Below, piece after piece: positions 1 to 9,868 of a stretch of 28,833 bases of DNA. Numbering within the stretch: the stretch's first letter is position 1; the number at the start of each line of letters is the position of its first letter. The notes under the pieces were generated by a model, which worked only from the letters and a program-made list of their open reading frames with translations, was not told the origin of the DNA and made no database searches. This DNA comes from CAYMND01 sp964465065 (GTDB lineage: Bacteria; Acidobacteriota; Aminicenantia; UBA2199): contig CAYXHZ010000040.1 of NCBI GenBank assembly GCA_964465065.1, positions 1 through 28,833 on the forward strand, read 5' to 3'. Made by a program: the position numbers and the translations under genes.

Positions 1-43
1 TTTTGTGGAACATATCCACCGCCTGCGGCGTATATGAGTTGAA

Positions 44-85
44 ACGTGGATCGCGCCGGGATACGGCGTACGCTCAAATCCACGT
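44..85 (+). promoter_or_regulatory. Nested inverted repeat upstream of the efflux operon
   Basis: An 8-bp perfect inverted repeat (ACGTGGAT at 44-51, ATCCACGT at 78-85) encloses a second 5-bp one (CGCCG at 54-58, CGGCG at 64-68, loop GGATA). It ends about 40 nt before the adaptor start. It could be an operator, a leader hairpin, or the terminator of a gene lying before the window; there is no T-run. The structure is visible; the role is inference. Confidence 0.35.
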
Positions 86-124
86 ACCGAGCGGATCAGC
101 ATGTCGCTTGAGGAGAACAGGCTC

Positions 125-1417
125 ATGGCCAACGGAAAAAAAGGCAAATCGCGGAAAAAAATGTTCTGGATCGGTATCGGCGGACTTATACTGCTGACTG
201 TTTTAATCATGGCTTTCTCCGGGGGAGGTGACCCCGGCATCACGGTGCAGACCGAGAAGGCTGTCCGTCGCGACATCACCCAGCTGGTGACGGCGACCGG
301 GATCATCAACCCCGTCTACCAGGTGGTCATCACCCCCGAGGTGACCGGCGAAATCGTCGAACTGCCGGTCCAGGAAGGGAATCAGGTCAAGAAGAACCAA
401 CTACTGATCCGTATCAAGCCGGATTCCTACATCGCCCAGCGCGACCGCGCCAAAGCCAACCTGGATTCGGCCCAGGCCACGCTGCGCATCAAGCAGATCG
501 AGGCCAATCGGCTCGAAGCGGATGTCAGGCGTACCCGCCAGCTGTTCCAGAACGATATCTCCAACAAGCAGGAACTGGACCGGATGGAATCGGACCTGTC
601 CGCGGCCACAGTCGAACTGGATGCCCAGAAGGCCTACGTGCAGCAGGCCCAGGCCAGCCTGACCGAGGCCGTCGAGAGCCTCAACAAGACCGCCATCTAT
701 TCACCGATGGACGGTACGGTCAGCAAACTCAACGTCGAGCTCGGAGAACGCGTCCTGGGCAGCGGCTTCAGCCAGGGTACCGACTTGATGACCGTGGCCG
801 ACCTGGGCAAGATGGAGGCCATCGTCGACGTCGACGAAAATGATGTCGTCCTGGTCTCGATCGGCGACACGGCCAAGATCGAGCTGGACGCCTTCAAAAA
901 CGTCGTCTACAACGGCGTGGTCACCCAGATCGCCAATTCCGCCGTCACCAGCGCCGCCGGCACTCAGGAAGAAGTGGTCAACTTCGCCATCCGCATCGCC
1001 CTCAACGACTTCAACGACCAGGTGCGGCCGGGCATGTCCTGCAACGCCGACATCGAGGTCGAGACCAAGGCCGGCGTGCTGACCATCCCCATCCAGAGCG
1101 TGACCGCCCGGTCGCAGGAGGAAGCCGAACCGGAAGAGACGGGGGCCGGCGGCGAGGTCAGCTATGGCAAGATCAGTAAAAAGAAGCAGACCAAGCCCCA
1201 GGAAGTGGTCTTTGTCAGGGCTCAGGATACCGTGACCATGACCGAGGTCAAGATCGGCATCAGCGATAACGAATACATCGAAGTCGTTTCCGGCCTCAAG
1301 GAAGGCGACGAGGTGGTCAGCGGACCTTACCGGGCCATTTCCAGCGAACTCAAAGATCAGAGCCGGGTGAAACTGGAAGAGAAGAAGAAAGATACCAAGG
1401 ACAAGAAGCGGAACTGA
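125..1417 (+). CDS. HlyD/MacA-like periplasmic adaptor of an ABC efflux system
   Basis: Membrane-fusion (adaptor) protein that would link an inner-membrane MacB-type transporter to an outer-membrane channel. Start chosen at ATG 125 because AGGAG lies 9 nt upstream (111-115); the ATG at 101 has no such site. The 430-residue product has a basic N-terminus, one membrane anchor (about residues 14-34), a first biotinyl-lipoyl-like half (around VTGEIVELPVQEGNQV), a long alpha-helical hairpin rich in Ala, Gln and Glu (about 100-190), a second lipoyl half (YSPMDGTVSKLNVELGERV), then beta-barrel and membrane-proximal domains. An insertion rich in Glu and Lys (about 340-370) interrupts the C-terminal part. 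The ATPase follows after 21 nt. The family is clear; the exported substrate cannot be read from sequence. Confidence 0.9.
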   Translation: MANGKKGKSRKKMFWIGIGGLILLTVLIMAFSGGGDPGITVQTEKAVRRDITQLVTATGIINPVYQVVITPEVTGEIVELPVQEGNQVKKNQLLIRIKPDSYIAQRDRAKANLDSAQATLRIKQIEANRLEADVRRTRQLFQNDISNKQELDRMESDLSAATVELDAQKAYVQQAQASLTEAVESLNKTAIYSPMDGTVSKLNVELGERVLGSGFSQGTDLMTVADLGKMEAIVDVDENDVVLVSIGDTAKIELDAFKNVVYNGVVTQIANSAVTSAAGTQEEVVNFAIRIALNDFNDQVRPGMSCNADIEVETKAGVLTIPIQSVTARSQEEAEPEETGAGGEVSYGKISKKKQTKPQEVVFVRAQDTVTMTEVKIGISDNEYIEVVSGLKEGDEVVSGPYRAISSELKDQSRVKLEEKKKDTKDKKRN

Positions 1418-1438
1418 CGGCTTACCGGGAACAAGACC

Positions 1439-2149
1439 ATGAACATCATCAATCTGGAAAAAATCACCATGTTGTACCAGGTGGGCTCCGAAGAGGTGCA
1501 CGCCCTGAACGAGGTGTCGCTGCGCATCGAGCGCAACGAGTACGTGGCCATCATGGGCCCGTCCGGTTCCGGGAAATCGACCCTGATGAACATCCTGGGC
1601 TGTCTGGACACGCCGACTTCGGGCAAGTACGATCTCAAGGGGCTGGATGTCAGCGACATGAGCGACAACGAACTGGCCGATGTGCGCAACCGCGAGATCG
1701 GCTTCGTTTTTCAGACTTTCAACCTGCTGCCTCGGGCCAGCGCTTTCCATAACGTGGAGCTGCCGTTGATCTACGCCGGTATCGGCGCCTCCCGACGCCG
1801 GGAAATGGCCGAGGAGGCGCTGGGCAGCGTCGGTCTGCAGGACCGCATGCTGCACAGACCCAACGAGCTGTCCGGCGGTCAGCGGCAACGGGTGGCCGTC
1901 GCCCGGGCGCTGGTCACCGGTCCGTCGATCATCCTGGCCGACGAACCCACCGGCAATCTGGACTCGAAAACCGGCGAGGACATCATGGGCCTGTTCGACG
2001 AAATTCACCGCCGCGGCAACACCATCATCCTGGTCACTCACGAGGAGGAGATCGCCGGGCACGCCGGGCGCGTCATCCGCCTCCTCGACGGCCGCATCGC
2101 CAGCGACACCCTGGTGCAGCGGCAGCGGTCACCGAAGCGGGAGAATTAG
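1439..2149 (+). CDS. MacB/LolD-type ABC transporter ATP-binding protein
   Basis: Cytoplasmic ATPase that powers the two permeases encoded immediately downstream. The 236 residues hold a complete nucleotide-binding domain: Walker A GPSGSGKST at 40-48, Q-loop Gln92, signature LSGGQ at 144-148, Walker B IILADE at 164-169, D-loop NLD, and switch His201. In MacB of E. coli this domain is fused to the permease; here it is a separate polypeptide, as in many MacB-like and LolCDE-like systems. The stop is followed after 2 nt by the first permease, implying translational coupling. Specificity (peptide, macrolide-like compound, lipid or lipoprotein) is unknown. Confidence 0.93.
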   Translation: MNIINLEKITMLYQVGSEEVHALNEVSLRIERNEYVAIMGPSGSGKSTLMNILGCLDTPTSGKYDLKGLDVSDMSDNELADVRNREIGFVFQTFNLLPRASAFHNVELPLIYAGIGASRRREMAEEALGSVGLQDRMLHRPNELSGGQRQRVAVARALVTGPSIILADEPTGNLDSKTGEDIMGLFDEIHRRGNTIILVTHEEEIAGHAGRVIRLLDGRIASDTLVQRQRSPKREN

Positions 2150-2151
2150 TC

Positions 2152-3383
<1,232 letters not shown>

Positions 3384-3384
<1 letters not shown>

Positions 3385-4610
3385 TGAAAATCTGGGAAAT
3401 CCTGAAAGTCGCCTTCGCCTCGCTGCGGGCCAACAAACTGCGTTCCTCGCTGACGATTCTGGGCATCGTCATCGGCATCTTCTCCATCATTTCCATCAGT
3501 ACCGTCATCGCCATGCTGCAGAATTCCATCAGCGAAGGACTGTCGGCTCTGGGCAAAAACACCTTCCAGATCCAGAAGTTTCCGGCCATGCAGATGGGAC
3601 GGCTGAGCGACAAGATCCGCAACCGCAAGAACCTGACCATCGAGGATTACGAACGGCTGAAGAAGATGCTGACTGAAGCCCGTCTGGTCGGTGCCGAACA
3701 GTGGCGTTTCGGCAAGCTGTTCAAGTCGCAGTGGGGGGAAACCAATCCCAACATCCAGCTGGTCGGCGCCACGCCGGAAGCCATGGCCACCAACGACTGG
3801 GTCATCGCCGAAGGCCGGACCATCAACCAGGCCGACCTGGACCACGGCAACCGCGTCTGTGTTCTGGGCAGCGACCTTATCCAGAAGCTGTTTCCCCATA
3901 TCGACCCGGTCGGGCAGGAGGTCAAGGTCGACGGTCTGCGTCTGACCGTCATCGGGACCTTCACGGCCAAGGGCGAGATGTTCGGGGAATCGCGCGACAG
4001 TTTCGTGGCCATTCCCTTGTCGGCCTTTCAGGCCAAGTACGGCAAGACCAGTCGCAGCATCAACATCACCGTCATGGCCCACAGCGCCGTCACCTACAAC
4101 CGCACCATCGACGCGGCCATCGGCTACATGCGCACCATCCGCAAGGTTCCGCCCGGAGAAGACAACGATTTCGACGTCTATTCCAACGAATCGCTGATCG
4201 CTCAGGTGGGTTCGATCACCCGCTACGTGCGCCTGGGAGCCATCGTCATCGCCTTCATTGCCCTGCTGGCCGCCGGTATCGGCATCATGAACATCATGCT
4301 GGTCTCGGTGACCGAACGGACGCGTGAAATCGGCATCCGCAAGGCGATCGGGGCCAAGAAGCGCAACATCCTCTGGCAGTTCATCATCGAGGCCGTCACC
4401 CTGTGTCAACTGGGTGGCGTGCTCGGTATCGGTCTGGGGCTGGCCGCCGGCAACCTGGCCGGAAAATTTCTCAAGGCCGCCCCCGCCCTGCCCTGGGACT
4501 GGATCCTGGCCGGAATCGGTCTCTGCATCCTGGTCGGAGTGGGTTTTGGCACCTATCCGGCCTGGAAGGCCGCCAACCTGGATCCCATCGAAGCCCTGCG
4601 CTACGAGTGA
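3384..4610 (+). CDS. MacB-like ABC transporter permease, second of a pair
   Basis: Start taken at ATG 3384, which overlaps the upstream TAA (TAATG) and has GAGG about 8 nt before it; a longer open frame into the previous gene exists but would be out-of-frame readthrough of real coding sequence. The 408-residue product repeats the layout of its neighbour: first helix with ANKLRSSLTILGIVIGI, periplasmic MacB core domain, then three helices with GIGIMNIMLVSV and TERTREIGIRKAIGAKKR, ending AANLDPIEALRYE. Both permeases contain an RNRKN segment followed by a YER segment in the periplasmic domain. With one adaptor and one ATPase, the natural reading is an A2BC complex using two unlike permeases. 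Confidence 0.92.
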
Positions 4611-4645
4611 GCGATCCCGACACCCATAAATTTCTCTATACCTCA

Positions 4646-4672
4646 GGGGAGGCCCGAGACATGGGCCTCCCC
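4646..4672 (+). terminator. Strong hairpin after the efflux operon
   Basis: A 10-bp perfect stem (GGGGAGGCCC at 4646-4655, GGGCCTCCCC at 4663-4672) with the 7-nt loop GAGACAT lies 35 nt after the last permease stop. There is no T-run, so it is either a weak or factor-dependent terminator or an mRNA 3'-end stabiliser. Its position between operon end and the next promoter favours a termination or processing role. Confidence 0.55.
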
Positions 4673-4730
4673 GTGATCGCTACCATCCCCTGACTTTTCC
4701 GGGTGAGCTGCCGATCTGCCGCCGCTGTCA

Positions 4731-4759
4731 TTGTATTCCAGAGATCAGGGTGATAAAAT
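4731..4759 (+). promoter_or_regulatory. Putative sigma-70 promoter for the small membrane protein
   Basis: TTGTAT (4731-4736), 17-nt spacer, TAAAAT (4754-4759), placed 30 nt before ATG 4789 and after the hairpin. It is a good match to the vegetative consensus in an otherwise GC-rich region. Confidence 0.5.
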
Positions 4760-4788
4760 TGTATGAACTGTGAGATGAGGAAACATTC

Positions 4789-5178
4789 ATGAAACCGTTG
4801 GCCGATCATCGGAAAGGCAAACAGATCCGATTGCGGATCATGCTGATCCCGCCTCTGGCTGCACTCTTTGCGTACCTGTTGTGCATGGGGCTGTACGGGT
4901 CGGAGCCATTCTACCGCATTCTGGCTTTGATCTGCTCCTGTACGGCCCTGGGCTGGACGACGGCGGTGATTCACCCGGTGGGTTTTCGTCATTTGCTGAT
5001 GTACATCTGGTACTTCATCGGTCTGGTCTTTCCGATCCTTCTCGCAGAACTGCTTCTGGAACCGATCGGCGGGCGCTGGTACGGCCGTACCGTGGCCGTG
5101 ATTTCGGTGTTCGGCGTGGGTGCGATACGCGGCTATTTCATACTGTTCGATTCGGAATCCGATATCGTCAAGGGTTAG
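4789..5178 (+). CDS. Small multi-pass membrane protein of unknown function
   Basis: The product is not recognised. The 129 residues begin with a basic segment (about 1-15) and contain about four hydrophobic stretches (roughly 16-37, 42-62, 67-88 and 100-118), so it is a small integral membrane protein with its N-terminus probably in the cytoplasm. GAGG lies about 9 nt before the ATG, and a promoter-like pair precedes it. It ends 25 nt before the MerR-type gene and could share its transcript. No catalytic or binding motif is visible. Confidence 0.7.
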   Translation: MKPLADHRKGKQIRLRIMLIPPLAALFAYLLCMGLYGSEPFYRILALICSCTALGWTTAVIHPVGFRHLLMYIWYFIGLVFPILLAELLLEPIGGRWYGRTVAVISVFGVGAIRGYFILFDSESDIVKG

Positions 5179-5203
5179 GCGGAACGGAGTGTGCGGCTAA
5201 ACC

Positions 5204-5587
5204 ATGCAGCGCCCTGAATTCAACATTCCGGACAAGGCCCAGTTCAGACCGGACGAGGTCGTCAGGCTGACGCATCTGGACAACCGGGTTCTGGCGTATT
5301 GGGCCAGGGAATTCGAAGGTGTCGGCCCGCGCGGCGGCGAGACCGGCGAGCCGCGGTTTTCCAGACAAGCCGTGGAGCGGATCCTGATCATCAAGAAGCT
5401 GCTGGTCGAGGAACGCCTCGACAAGGAAACCGTTCGGCAGCGGCTCCGGCAGACTGCTCCGGTCCAGGATGACGCAGCGACCGAAACGCCCCGGAACAAG
5501 GCGGTCGTTCCGGATGGCACCCTCAAGCAAATAAAGCAAGGACTGAAGGAAATCTTGACAATACTGGACAGGGGTGCTAAAATCTGA
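5204..5587 (+). CDS. MerR-family HTH transcriptional regulator
   Basis: A 127-residue protein with a MerR-type winged helix-turn-helix at about 12-75: FRPDEVVRLTHLDNRVLAYW, then a wing (GPRGGETGEPRFSRQ), then RILIIKKLLVEERL. No cysteine metal-binding motif is present, so it is not a metal sensor of the classical MerR/ZntR kind. The C-terminal part is a short, charged, possibly coiled segment. From memory, a similar short MerR-type gene sits before tRNA-Pro and surE in several deltaproteobacteria; I could not check this. The 3' end of this gene contains the tRNA-Pro promoter. Its targets are unknown. Confidence 0.8.
   Translation: MQRPEFNIPDKAQFRPDEVVRLTHLDNRVLAYWAREFEGVGPRGGETGEPRFSRQAVERILIIKKLLVEERLDKETVRQRLRQTAPVQDDAATETPRNKAVVPDGTLKQIKQGLKEILTILDRGAKI
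5555..5583 (+). promoter_or_regulatory. Near-consensus promoter for tRNA-Pro inside the merR-like gene
   Basis: TTGACA (5555-5560), exactly 17 nt, then TAAAAT (5578-5583), with TGC directly before the -10 (extended -10). Predicted transcription starts at about 5590, three bases before the tRNA. The promoter lies within the last eleven codons of the upstream gene. Confidence 0.75.
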
Positions 5588-5592
5588 ACGAT

Positions 5593-5669
5593 CGGGACGT
5601 AGCGCAGTCTGGTAGCGTACTCGCTTGGGGTGCGAGTGGTCGGTGGTTCGAATCCACTCGTCCCGACCA
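5593..5669 (+). tRNA. tRNA-Pro (anticodon GGG)
   Basis: A 77-nt cloverleaf. The acceptor stem is CGGGACG (5593-5599) with CGTCCCG (5659-5665), the anticodon stem CTCGC/GCGAG encloses the loop TTGGGGT, and the T loop is TTCGAAT. The anticodon at 5627-5629 is GGG. The 3' end ACCA is encoded, in contrast to the tRNA-Leu later in the window. Confidence 0.96.
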
Positions 5670-5698
5670 GTTCCCTCTCCTCCCGGGCCTGACCAATC

Positions 5699-6451
5699 AT
5701 GAAAAAAACGATATTGCTGAGCAATGACGACGGTCTTTTTTCACCAGGACTGACCACCCTGGCCGATGCTCTGCGCGAGCACTACCAGGTGTTTGTCGTC
5801 GCCCCCGATCGCGAGCGCAGTGCGGTCAGCATGGCGCTGACGCTGCATCAGCCGCTGCGGGCCACCGCCCATGGTCCGGGGGTGTGGTCGGTGAACGGCA
5901 CACCGTCGGATTGCATCAACCTGGCGGTCCGGCAGCTGCTGGATTCAGAGCCGGATTGGGTAGTTTCGGGGATGAACCTCGGTGAAAACCTGTCGGAGGA
6001 TTTGTTCTATTCCGGGACTGTCGCCGCCGCCTTCACCGCTTACCTGTACGGTCTGCCTGCCCTGGCCGTTTCCCTGGTCTCCGAACAGCAGAGCTACAGC
6101 AAAGGACAATACGATTTTGCGGGCGGTGCCGCCGTGACCGGGCGTGTGCTGCAGAAACTGATCCAGGGCGGACGAAGCGGTCTGATCTACAATCTCAACA
6201 TTCCCTTTCAAAACGACGGCCGTGTCCATGTCACCCGCATCGGCCGCAAGCGCTACATACCGGATGTCGAGAAACGTCTCGACCCGCGTGGCCGGGCCTA
6301 TTACTGGATGGGCACCGGCGGCCCGCAGTACGAGGAAACCCCCGGCACCGATGTCTGGGCCATCCGCAATCATAAAATCGCCCTGGCGCCGTTCAACTTC
6401 ACCTTCGGCGGACAGGATCATGTCGACGAACTGCAGGGACTATTCGTCTGA
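5699..6451 (+). CDS. surE: 5'/3'-nucleotidase SurE
   Basis: Metal-dependent nucleoside monophosphate phosphatase (cytoplasmic survival protein SurE), 250 residues, the usual family length. The N-terminal metal-binding motif SNDDG (8-12) is intact. Further family motifs are APDRERSAVSMALTL, the GTPSDC loop, and VVSGMNLGEN, which carries the Asn metal ligand. The start ATG lies 29 nt after the tRNA-Pro end with only a weak ribosome binding site, so it may be transcribed with the tRNA. The stop precedes the HutD-like start by 19 nt. Confidence 0.95.
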   Translation: MKKTILLSNDDGLFSPGLTTLADALREHYQVFVVAPDRERSAVSMALTLHQPLRATAHGPGVWSVNGTPSDCINLAVRQLLDSEPDWVVSGMNLGENLSEDLFYSGTVAAAFTAYLYGLPALAVSLVSEQQSYSKGQYDFAGGAAVTGRVLQKLIQGGRSGLIYNLNIPFQNDGRVHVTRIGRKRYIPDVEKRLDPRGRAYYWMGTGGPQYEETPGTDVWAIRNHKIALAPFNFTFGGQDHVDELQGLFV

Positions 6452-6470
6452 GCGGCTATCCGGCCCGGCC

Positions 6471-7043
6471 GTGACCATTCTGGGCCCGGCCGATTTCCGG
6501 TCGCTGCCCTGGCGCAACGGTCGCGGTCAAAGTCTGGAATTGCACCGTGAACCCGATGCCGACGATTTCCTGTGGCGTCTGACCCGTTCCGCCATCGTCG
6601 AGGACGGACCGTTTTCCGATTTCAGCGGCTACGATCGGCACCTGCTGGTGCTGAGCGGGGCCGGGGTGGTTCTGGAGCACAGCAGCGGCCAGATCGACAC
6701 CCTGATTCGGCCTCTGGATATGGCCCGCTTCAGCGGCGACTGGTCGACGCAGGCCCGGCTCGTGTCCGGACCGGTAGAGGACTTCAACCTCATGGTGCGT
6801 CGGGATTACGCCCGGGCGGAAGTCGAGGTCATCGGCGGGTCGGGGAAACAGGTGCAGTCGACCGGTCGGATCGTCCTGGTCTACGCCGTCGGCGCTCCGT
6901 GCCGGATTCAGGCGCAGAACGGGGCGGTCTGGCGTTTGTCACCGGGACAATTGCTGCTCGACAAGTCGTGCCGTCCAAAGGCCTGGGAACTGACGGCCCA
7001 GGCCGCCGTCCTGATCCTCATCAAACCTCATCAGTCATCCTGA
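6471..7043 (+). CDS. HutD/Ves-family cupin-like protein
   Basis: Start proposed at GTG 6471 because the product then begins MTILGPADFRSLPWRNGRG, matching the way HutD/Ves proteins begin; an in-frame ATG at 6420 would add 17 residues that overlap the end of surE. The 190-residue protein has the family elements WRNGRGQS near the N-terminus, FLWRLTRSAIVEDGPFSDFSG, the cupin-like turn RHLLVLSGAGVVLE, and DFNLMVRR. HutD proteins are beta-barrels of uncertain biochemical role, often near histidine-use genes; no hut genes are seen here. Its last 13 bases overlap the end of the convergent LuxR-type gene. Confidence 0.82.
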   Translation: MTILGPADFRSLPWRNGRGQSLELHREPDADDFLWRLTRSAIVEDGPFSDFSGYDRHLLVLSGAGVVLEHSSGQIDTLIRPLDMARFSGDWSTQARLVSGPVEDFNLMVRRDYARAEVEVIGGSGKQVQSTGRIVLVYAVGAPCRIQAQNGAVWRLSPGQLLLDKSCRPKAWELTAQAAVLILIKPHQSS

Positions 7044-9862
7044 TCCGCCTCTGCGGGCGGGGCGATCCGGCCGTTGTCGCTGTGGGTGAACAGGGTGATC
7101 AATTCGAAACGGCTTTTGACGTTGGCCTTCTTGTAGATATTGTAAATGTGCGATTTGACCGTCTTGATGGAGATGAACAGCGCCTCTTCGATCTCCTTGT
7201 TGCTTTTGCCTGCCAGAATCAGGTTGATGATCTCGATTTCCCGCTCGGACATGTTGTGCCGGCTGGCCCATTGATTCATGTTGGTGGCACTGACGGGGTG
7301 GAATTCCGCGGTGCCGAGCTCGGGTCGGGAACGATATTTGACGATCAGCCAGAAGGCCCCGCCGGTGATGAGCAGGACGATGCCCAGGAGCGACAGCCAG
7401 AACAACGGGCGTCTGAGCAGGGGGACATGCAGATCGAAGTACAGGATCAAGCCGCTGCTGCCGCTCTGGCGATGGGCGTTGAGGCCGTTGACGTACAAAG
7501 TGTAGGCGCCGGGCTTGAGGTCCCGGTAGCGAATCCGGCGTTCGCCTTCCCCGGCCAGTCGCCAGTCGCTGTCCAGTCCGAACAGGCGGTAACTGATGCG
7601 GTTTTTTTCCGGAGCGAAATAATCGAGCACCGCGAAGGTCAGCTCGAGGGTGCTGAACTGGCTGGGAATACGAATAGTCGAATCGTCGCTGTTGTTGAGG
7701 GGCATCCTCTCGCGGCTGTCCGGTTCGACCGCCTGTATGCTGATCAGACTGATGTCGCTGGGGGTGGGCAGGATCAGACCGTTCAGGTTGATCTGCAGCA
7801 GCCCCTGCGCCGAAGTCAGGAAAAATTGTCCGGTCGGAGAATCCAGCAAGCCGCCGCCGCTCAGGGGCAGCGGGATGCGGTCGGCTTCGGCGAAGAAAGT
7901 CCATTCGTCGTAGGCTTTGGCCGAAGAGGAAAGCAGGTACAGGCCTTCCTGTGCGCAAACCCAGACCTGCAGAAGGTCGTCCTCGAAGATGGCCTTGATG
8001 CCGGTCGAGGGGCCCAGGTTGGGCAGCGGAATGCGGATCGGTTCGATTTTTCCGTCGCTGATCCGGAGCAGGCCGTCGTGGTCGCTGCCCAGCAGCACAT
8101 GACCGTTGTAGCGGCACAGAATGGAGCGTATATCCGGTGCGGCATTGAGTTTGCCCAAAGCGATCGGCTCGGGTTTGCCGTTCGGGTCCGGATGGCTCAG
8201 ATGGAACAGACCCTGGCGGCTCACCAGGTACAAACCGCCCTGGTTGTCGTTTTGCAGTAGGGTGATGTCCAGGTTACGGCAGGCGGGAAAGGATTCCAGG
8301 TCCGCCGGAGCCGTCCGGTCCGGGTGGTAGAGGTGCAGGCCCTCGGCGTTGCCGATGAAAACGGCTCCGGTCGACATGGAGGTCAGGATGCAGTTTGGTC
8401 TGGATTGCAGGGCGCCCGGCTTGAGGGGGGTGATTCGTTTTGCCGGGCTCGAATACAGCCACAAACCGTGCTCCCGGGTCAGAATGACGGTATCCGTATC
8501 CGTGCCATTGAGCCGGGCAAACTGGTCGATGGCCGACGGCAGCGCGGAATCGAGCGCGGTGAAGCCGACCTGCCGGCTGGTCGGGATGTCGACGAGCGTC
8601 AGCGTCCCGTCCTCGCTTCCCATCAGCAGTCGGGAGGGATCGTGGCTGAGCCGGCAAATGGCTGTTCCATGGTTCTGACTCAAAGAATCGGTCGAGGTCC
8701 CGGCTTTGTGGGTGATGAAATACTGGCTGCGCAGGTCCACCCGGTCGAATTTTCCCGAGGAGATACCGATCCAGAGCATGCCGCCCTTGTCTTCCATCAT
8801 GGACAGGACGCAATTCCCGCCCAGCGAGTCGGAGCACTGGCTGTGGAAGGTGTGCCGGGCCAGACCGGTCTCGCGGTTCAGCAGGAAGAGTCCGTTGTTG
8901 GTGCCGATCCAGACCTGATTGGGCAGGTAGGGTGATTCGTGGAGGGCGTTGATTTCCCAGCGGAAGCCCGGGGCCTGGAAAAACTGGGTGACCAGCGGGA
9001 TGAACTTGATGCGGCGGTCATGGCTCCAGGGACCGTCGAGGAGGTAGAGGCCGCGTTCTTTGGTGCCGATCCACAGAATGTCCCGTTCGTCGACGAACAG
9101 GGTTTTGATGGACAGGTTGCGGATCAGGGCGCTGTCGTTGGAGGTCAGGGGCACGAATTCCTGCCGTTTGACGGGCAGGCAGAATATGCCGTGTCCCTGG
9201 CTGCCGACGAACAGGTTGCCGCTCTTGTCGGCTACGACAGGGCCGATTTCCAGGGTCGGCAGGCGGTGGGAAGGAGGGGATTGCGGGGTGTAGCGGGTAA
9301 AGGTGTTGGTCGAGAAGAGGTACTGGCACAGACCGGCGTCCGCCGTGCTGATCCAGAGGCGGTGATTGCGGTCCAGGTAGAGCTGGTTGATGCGGTTGCT
9401 GGGCAGGCTGTCCGGATTGGCCGGGTCGTGCTGGAACAGGGTGTAGGCATGGGTGGTCGGATCGAGACGGAACAGCCCGTGCTTGGCCGTACCGATCCAG
9501 ATGTAATGGTCTTTGTCCTGACTCAGGGCGTTGATCTGGGTGTCCCCGTGCTGACCCGGGGCGGAGAAGACGAGCCGGTAATATGGTCCTTCGACCCGAT
9601 ACAGACCGGTTTCCGTGCCGATCCAGATGAAACCTTGATGGTCCTGGAGCAGGCAGTGGGCGCTGAGCGCCGTCAGGGATTCCGGATTGACGGGATGTTT
9701 GAAGTGGAATGGAAAATCCGCGCCCGGTTCGGCCGCCCGCAGCGAAACGGATAGGCACAGAAACAGTATCCATATCCGCCCCGTCAGCTTGGCAAGAGTG
9801 AGGATCTGCTTCGGGGCCGACTGGTCGGGAATGCCGGTGGTCAGTGTGTCCGCTTTAAACAG
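7031..9862 (-). CDS. Membrane-bound propeller-sensor LuxR-type transcription regulator
   Basis: About 943 residues if initiated at CTG 9862. Order: N-terminal export signal (hydrophobic core ILFLCLSVSL followed by RAAEP), about fourteen two-component-regulator propeller blades (motifs such as GFIWIGTETGLYR, HRLWISTADAGLCQY, DILWIGTKERGLYLLD and NQVWIGTNNGLFLLN), a Y_Y_Y domain (ISYRLFGLDSDWRLAGEGER), one membrane helix (about 820-842), and a cytoplasmic LuxR/GerE helix-turn-helix (about 870-926, MSEREIEIINLILAGKSNKE). There is no kinase or receiver domain, so sensing and DNA binding share one chain. The only in-frame ATG/GTG/TTG start is GTG 9154, which would discard the signal peptide and four to five blades, so it is unlikely. 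Ligand and targets are unknown. It is convergent with the HutD-like gene. Confidence 0.88.
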   Translation of the reverse strand: MFKADTLTTGIPDQSAPKQILTLAKLTGRIWILFLCLSVSLRAAEPGADFPFHFKHPVNPESLTALSAHCLLQDHQGFIWIGTETGLYRVEGPYYRLVFSAPGQHGDTQINALSQDKDHYIWIGTAKHGLFRLDPTTHAYTLFQHDPANPDSLPSNRINQLYLDRNHRLWISTADAGLCQYLFSTNTFTRYTPQSPPSHRLPTLEIGPVVADKSGNLFVGSQGHGIFCLPVKRQEFVPLTSNDSALIRNLSIKTLFVDERDILWIGTKERGLYLLDGPWSHDRRIKFIPLVTQFFQAPGFRWEINALHESPYLPNQVWIGTNNGLFLLNRETGLARHTFHSQCSDSLGGNCVLSMMEDKGGMLWIGISSGKFDRVDLRSQYFITHKAGTSTDSLSQNHGTAICRLSHDPSRLLMGSEDGTLTLVDIPTSRQVGFTALDSALPSAIDQFARLNGTDTDTVILTREHGLWLYSSPAKRITPLKPGALQSRPNCILTSMSTGAVFIGNAEGLHLYHPDRTAPADLESFPACRNLDITLLQNDNQGGLYLVSRQGLFHLSHPDPNGKPEPIALGKLNAAPDIRSILCRYNGHVLLGSDHDGLLRISDGKIEPIRIPLPNLGPSTGIKAIFEDDLLQVWVCAQEGLYLLSSSAKAYDEWTFFAEADRIPLPLSGGGLLDSPTGQFFLTSAQGLLQINLNGLILPTPSDISLISIQAVEPDSRERMPLNNSDDSTIRIPSQFSTLELTFAVLDYFAPEKNRISYRLFGLDSDWRLAGEGERRIRYRDLKPGAYTLYVNGLNAHRQSGSSGLILYFDLHVPLLRRPLFWLSLLGIVLLITGGAFWLIVKYRSRPELGTAEFHPVSATNMNQWASRHNMSEREIEIINLILAGKSNKEIEEALFISIKTVKSHIYNIYKKANVKSRFELITLFTHSDNGRIAPPAEADQDD

Positions 9863-9868
9863 CTGTAT

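Noticed and set aside
2..37. A short frame ending at TGA 35-37 that might be the tail of an upstream gene.
   Set aside because: Only eleven codons are visible and no family motif is recognisable.
3..197. A 64-codon frame at the window start overlapping the adaptor gene.
   Set aside because: Composition is unlike a folded protein, and it overlaps the well-supported adaptor start.
9154..9154. GTG 9154 as the start of the propeller-LuxR gene.
   Set aside because: It would remove the signal peptide and several propeller blades that are encoded in the same frame upstream.
9018..9773. A minus-strand ATG-started frame of 251 codons over the N-terminal part of the propeller gene.
   Set aside because: Its translation is Arg/Pro-rich with no motif, whereas the neighbouring frame continues the propeller blades and signal peptide.
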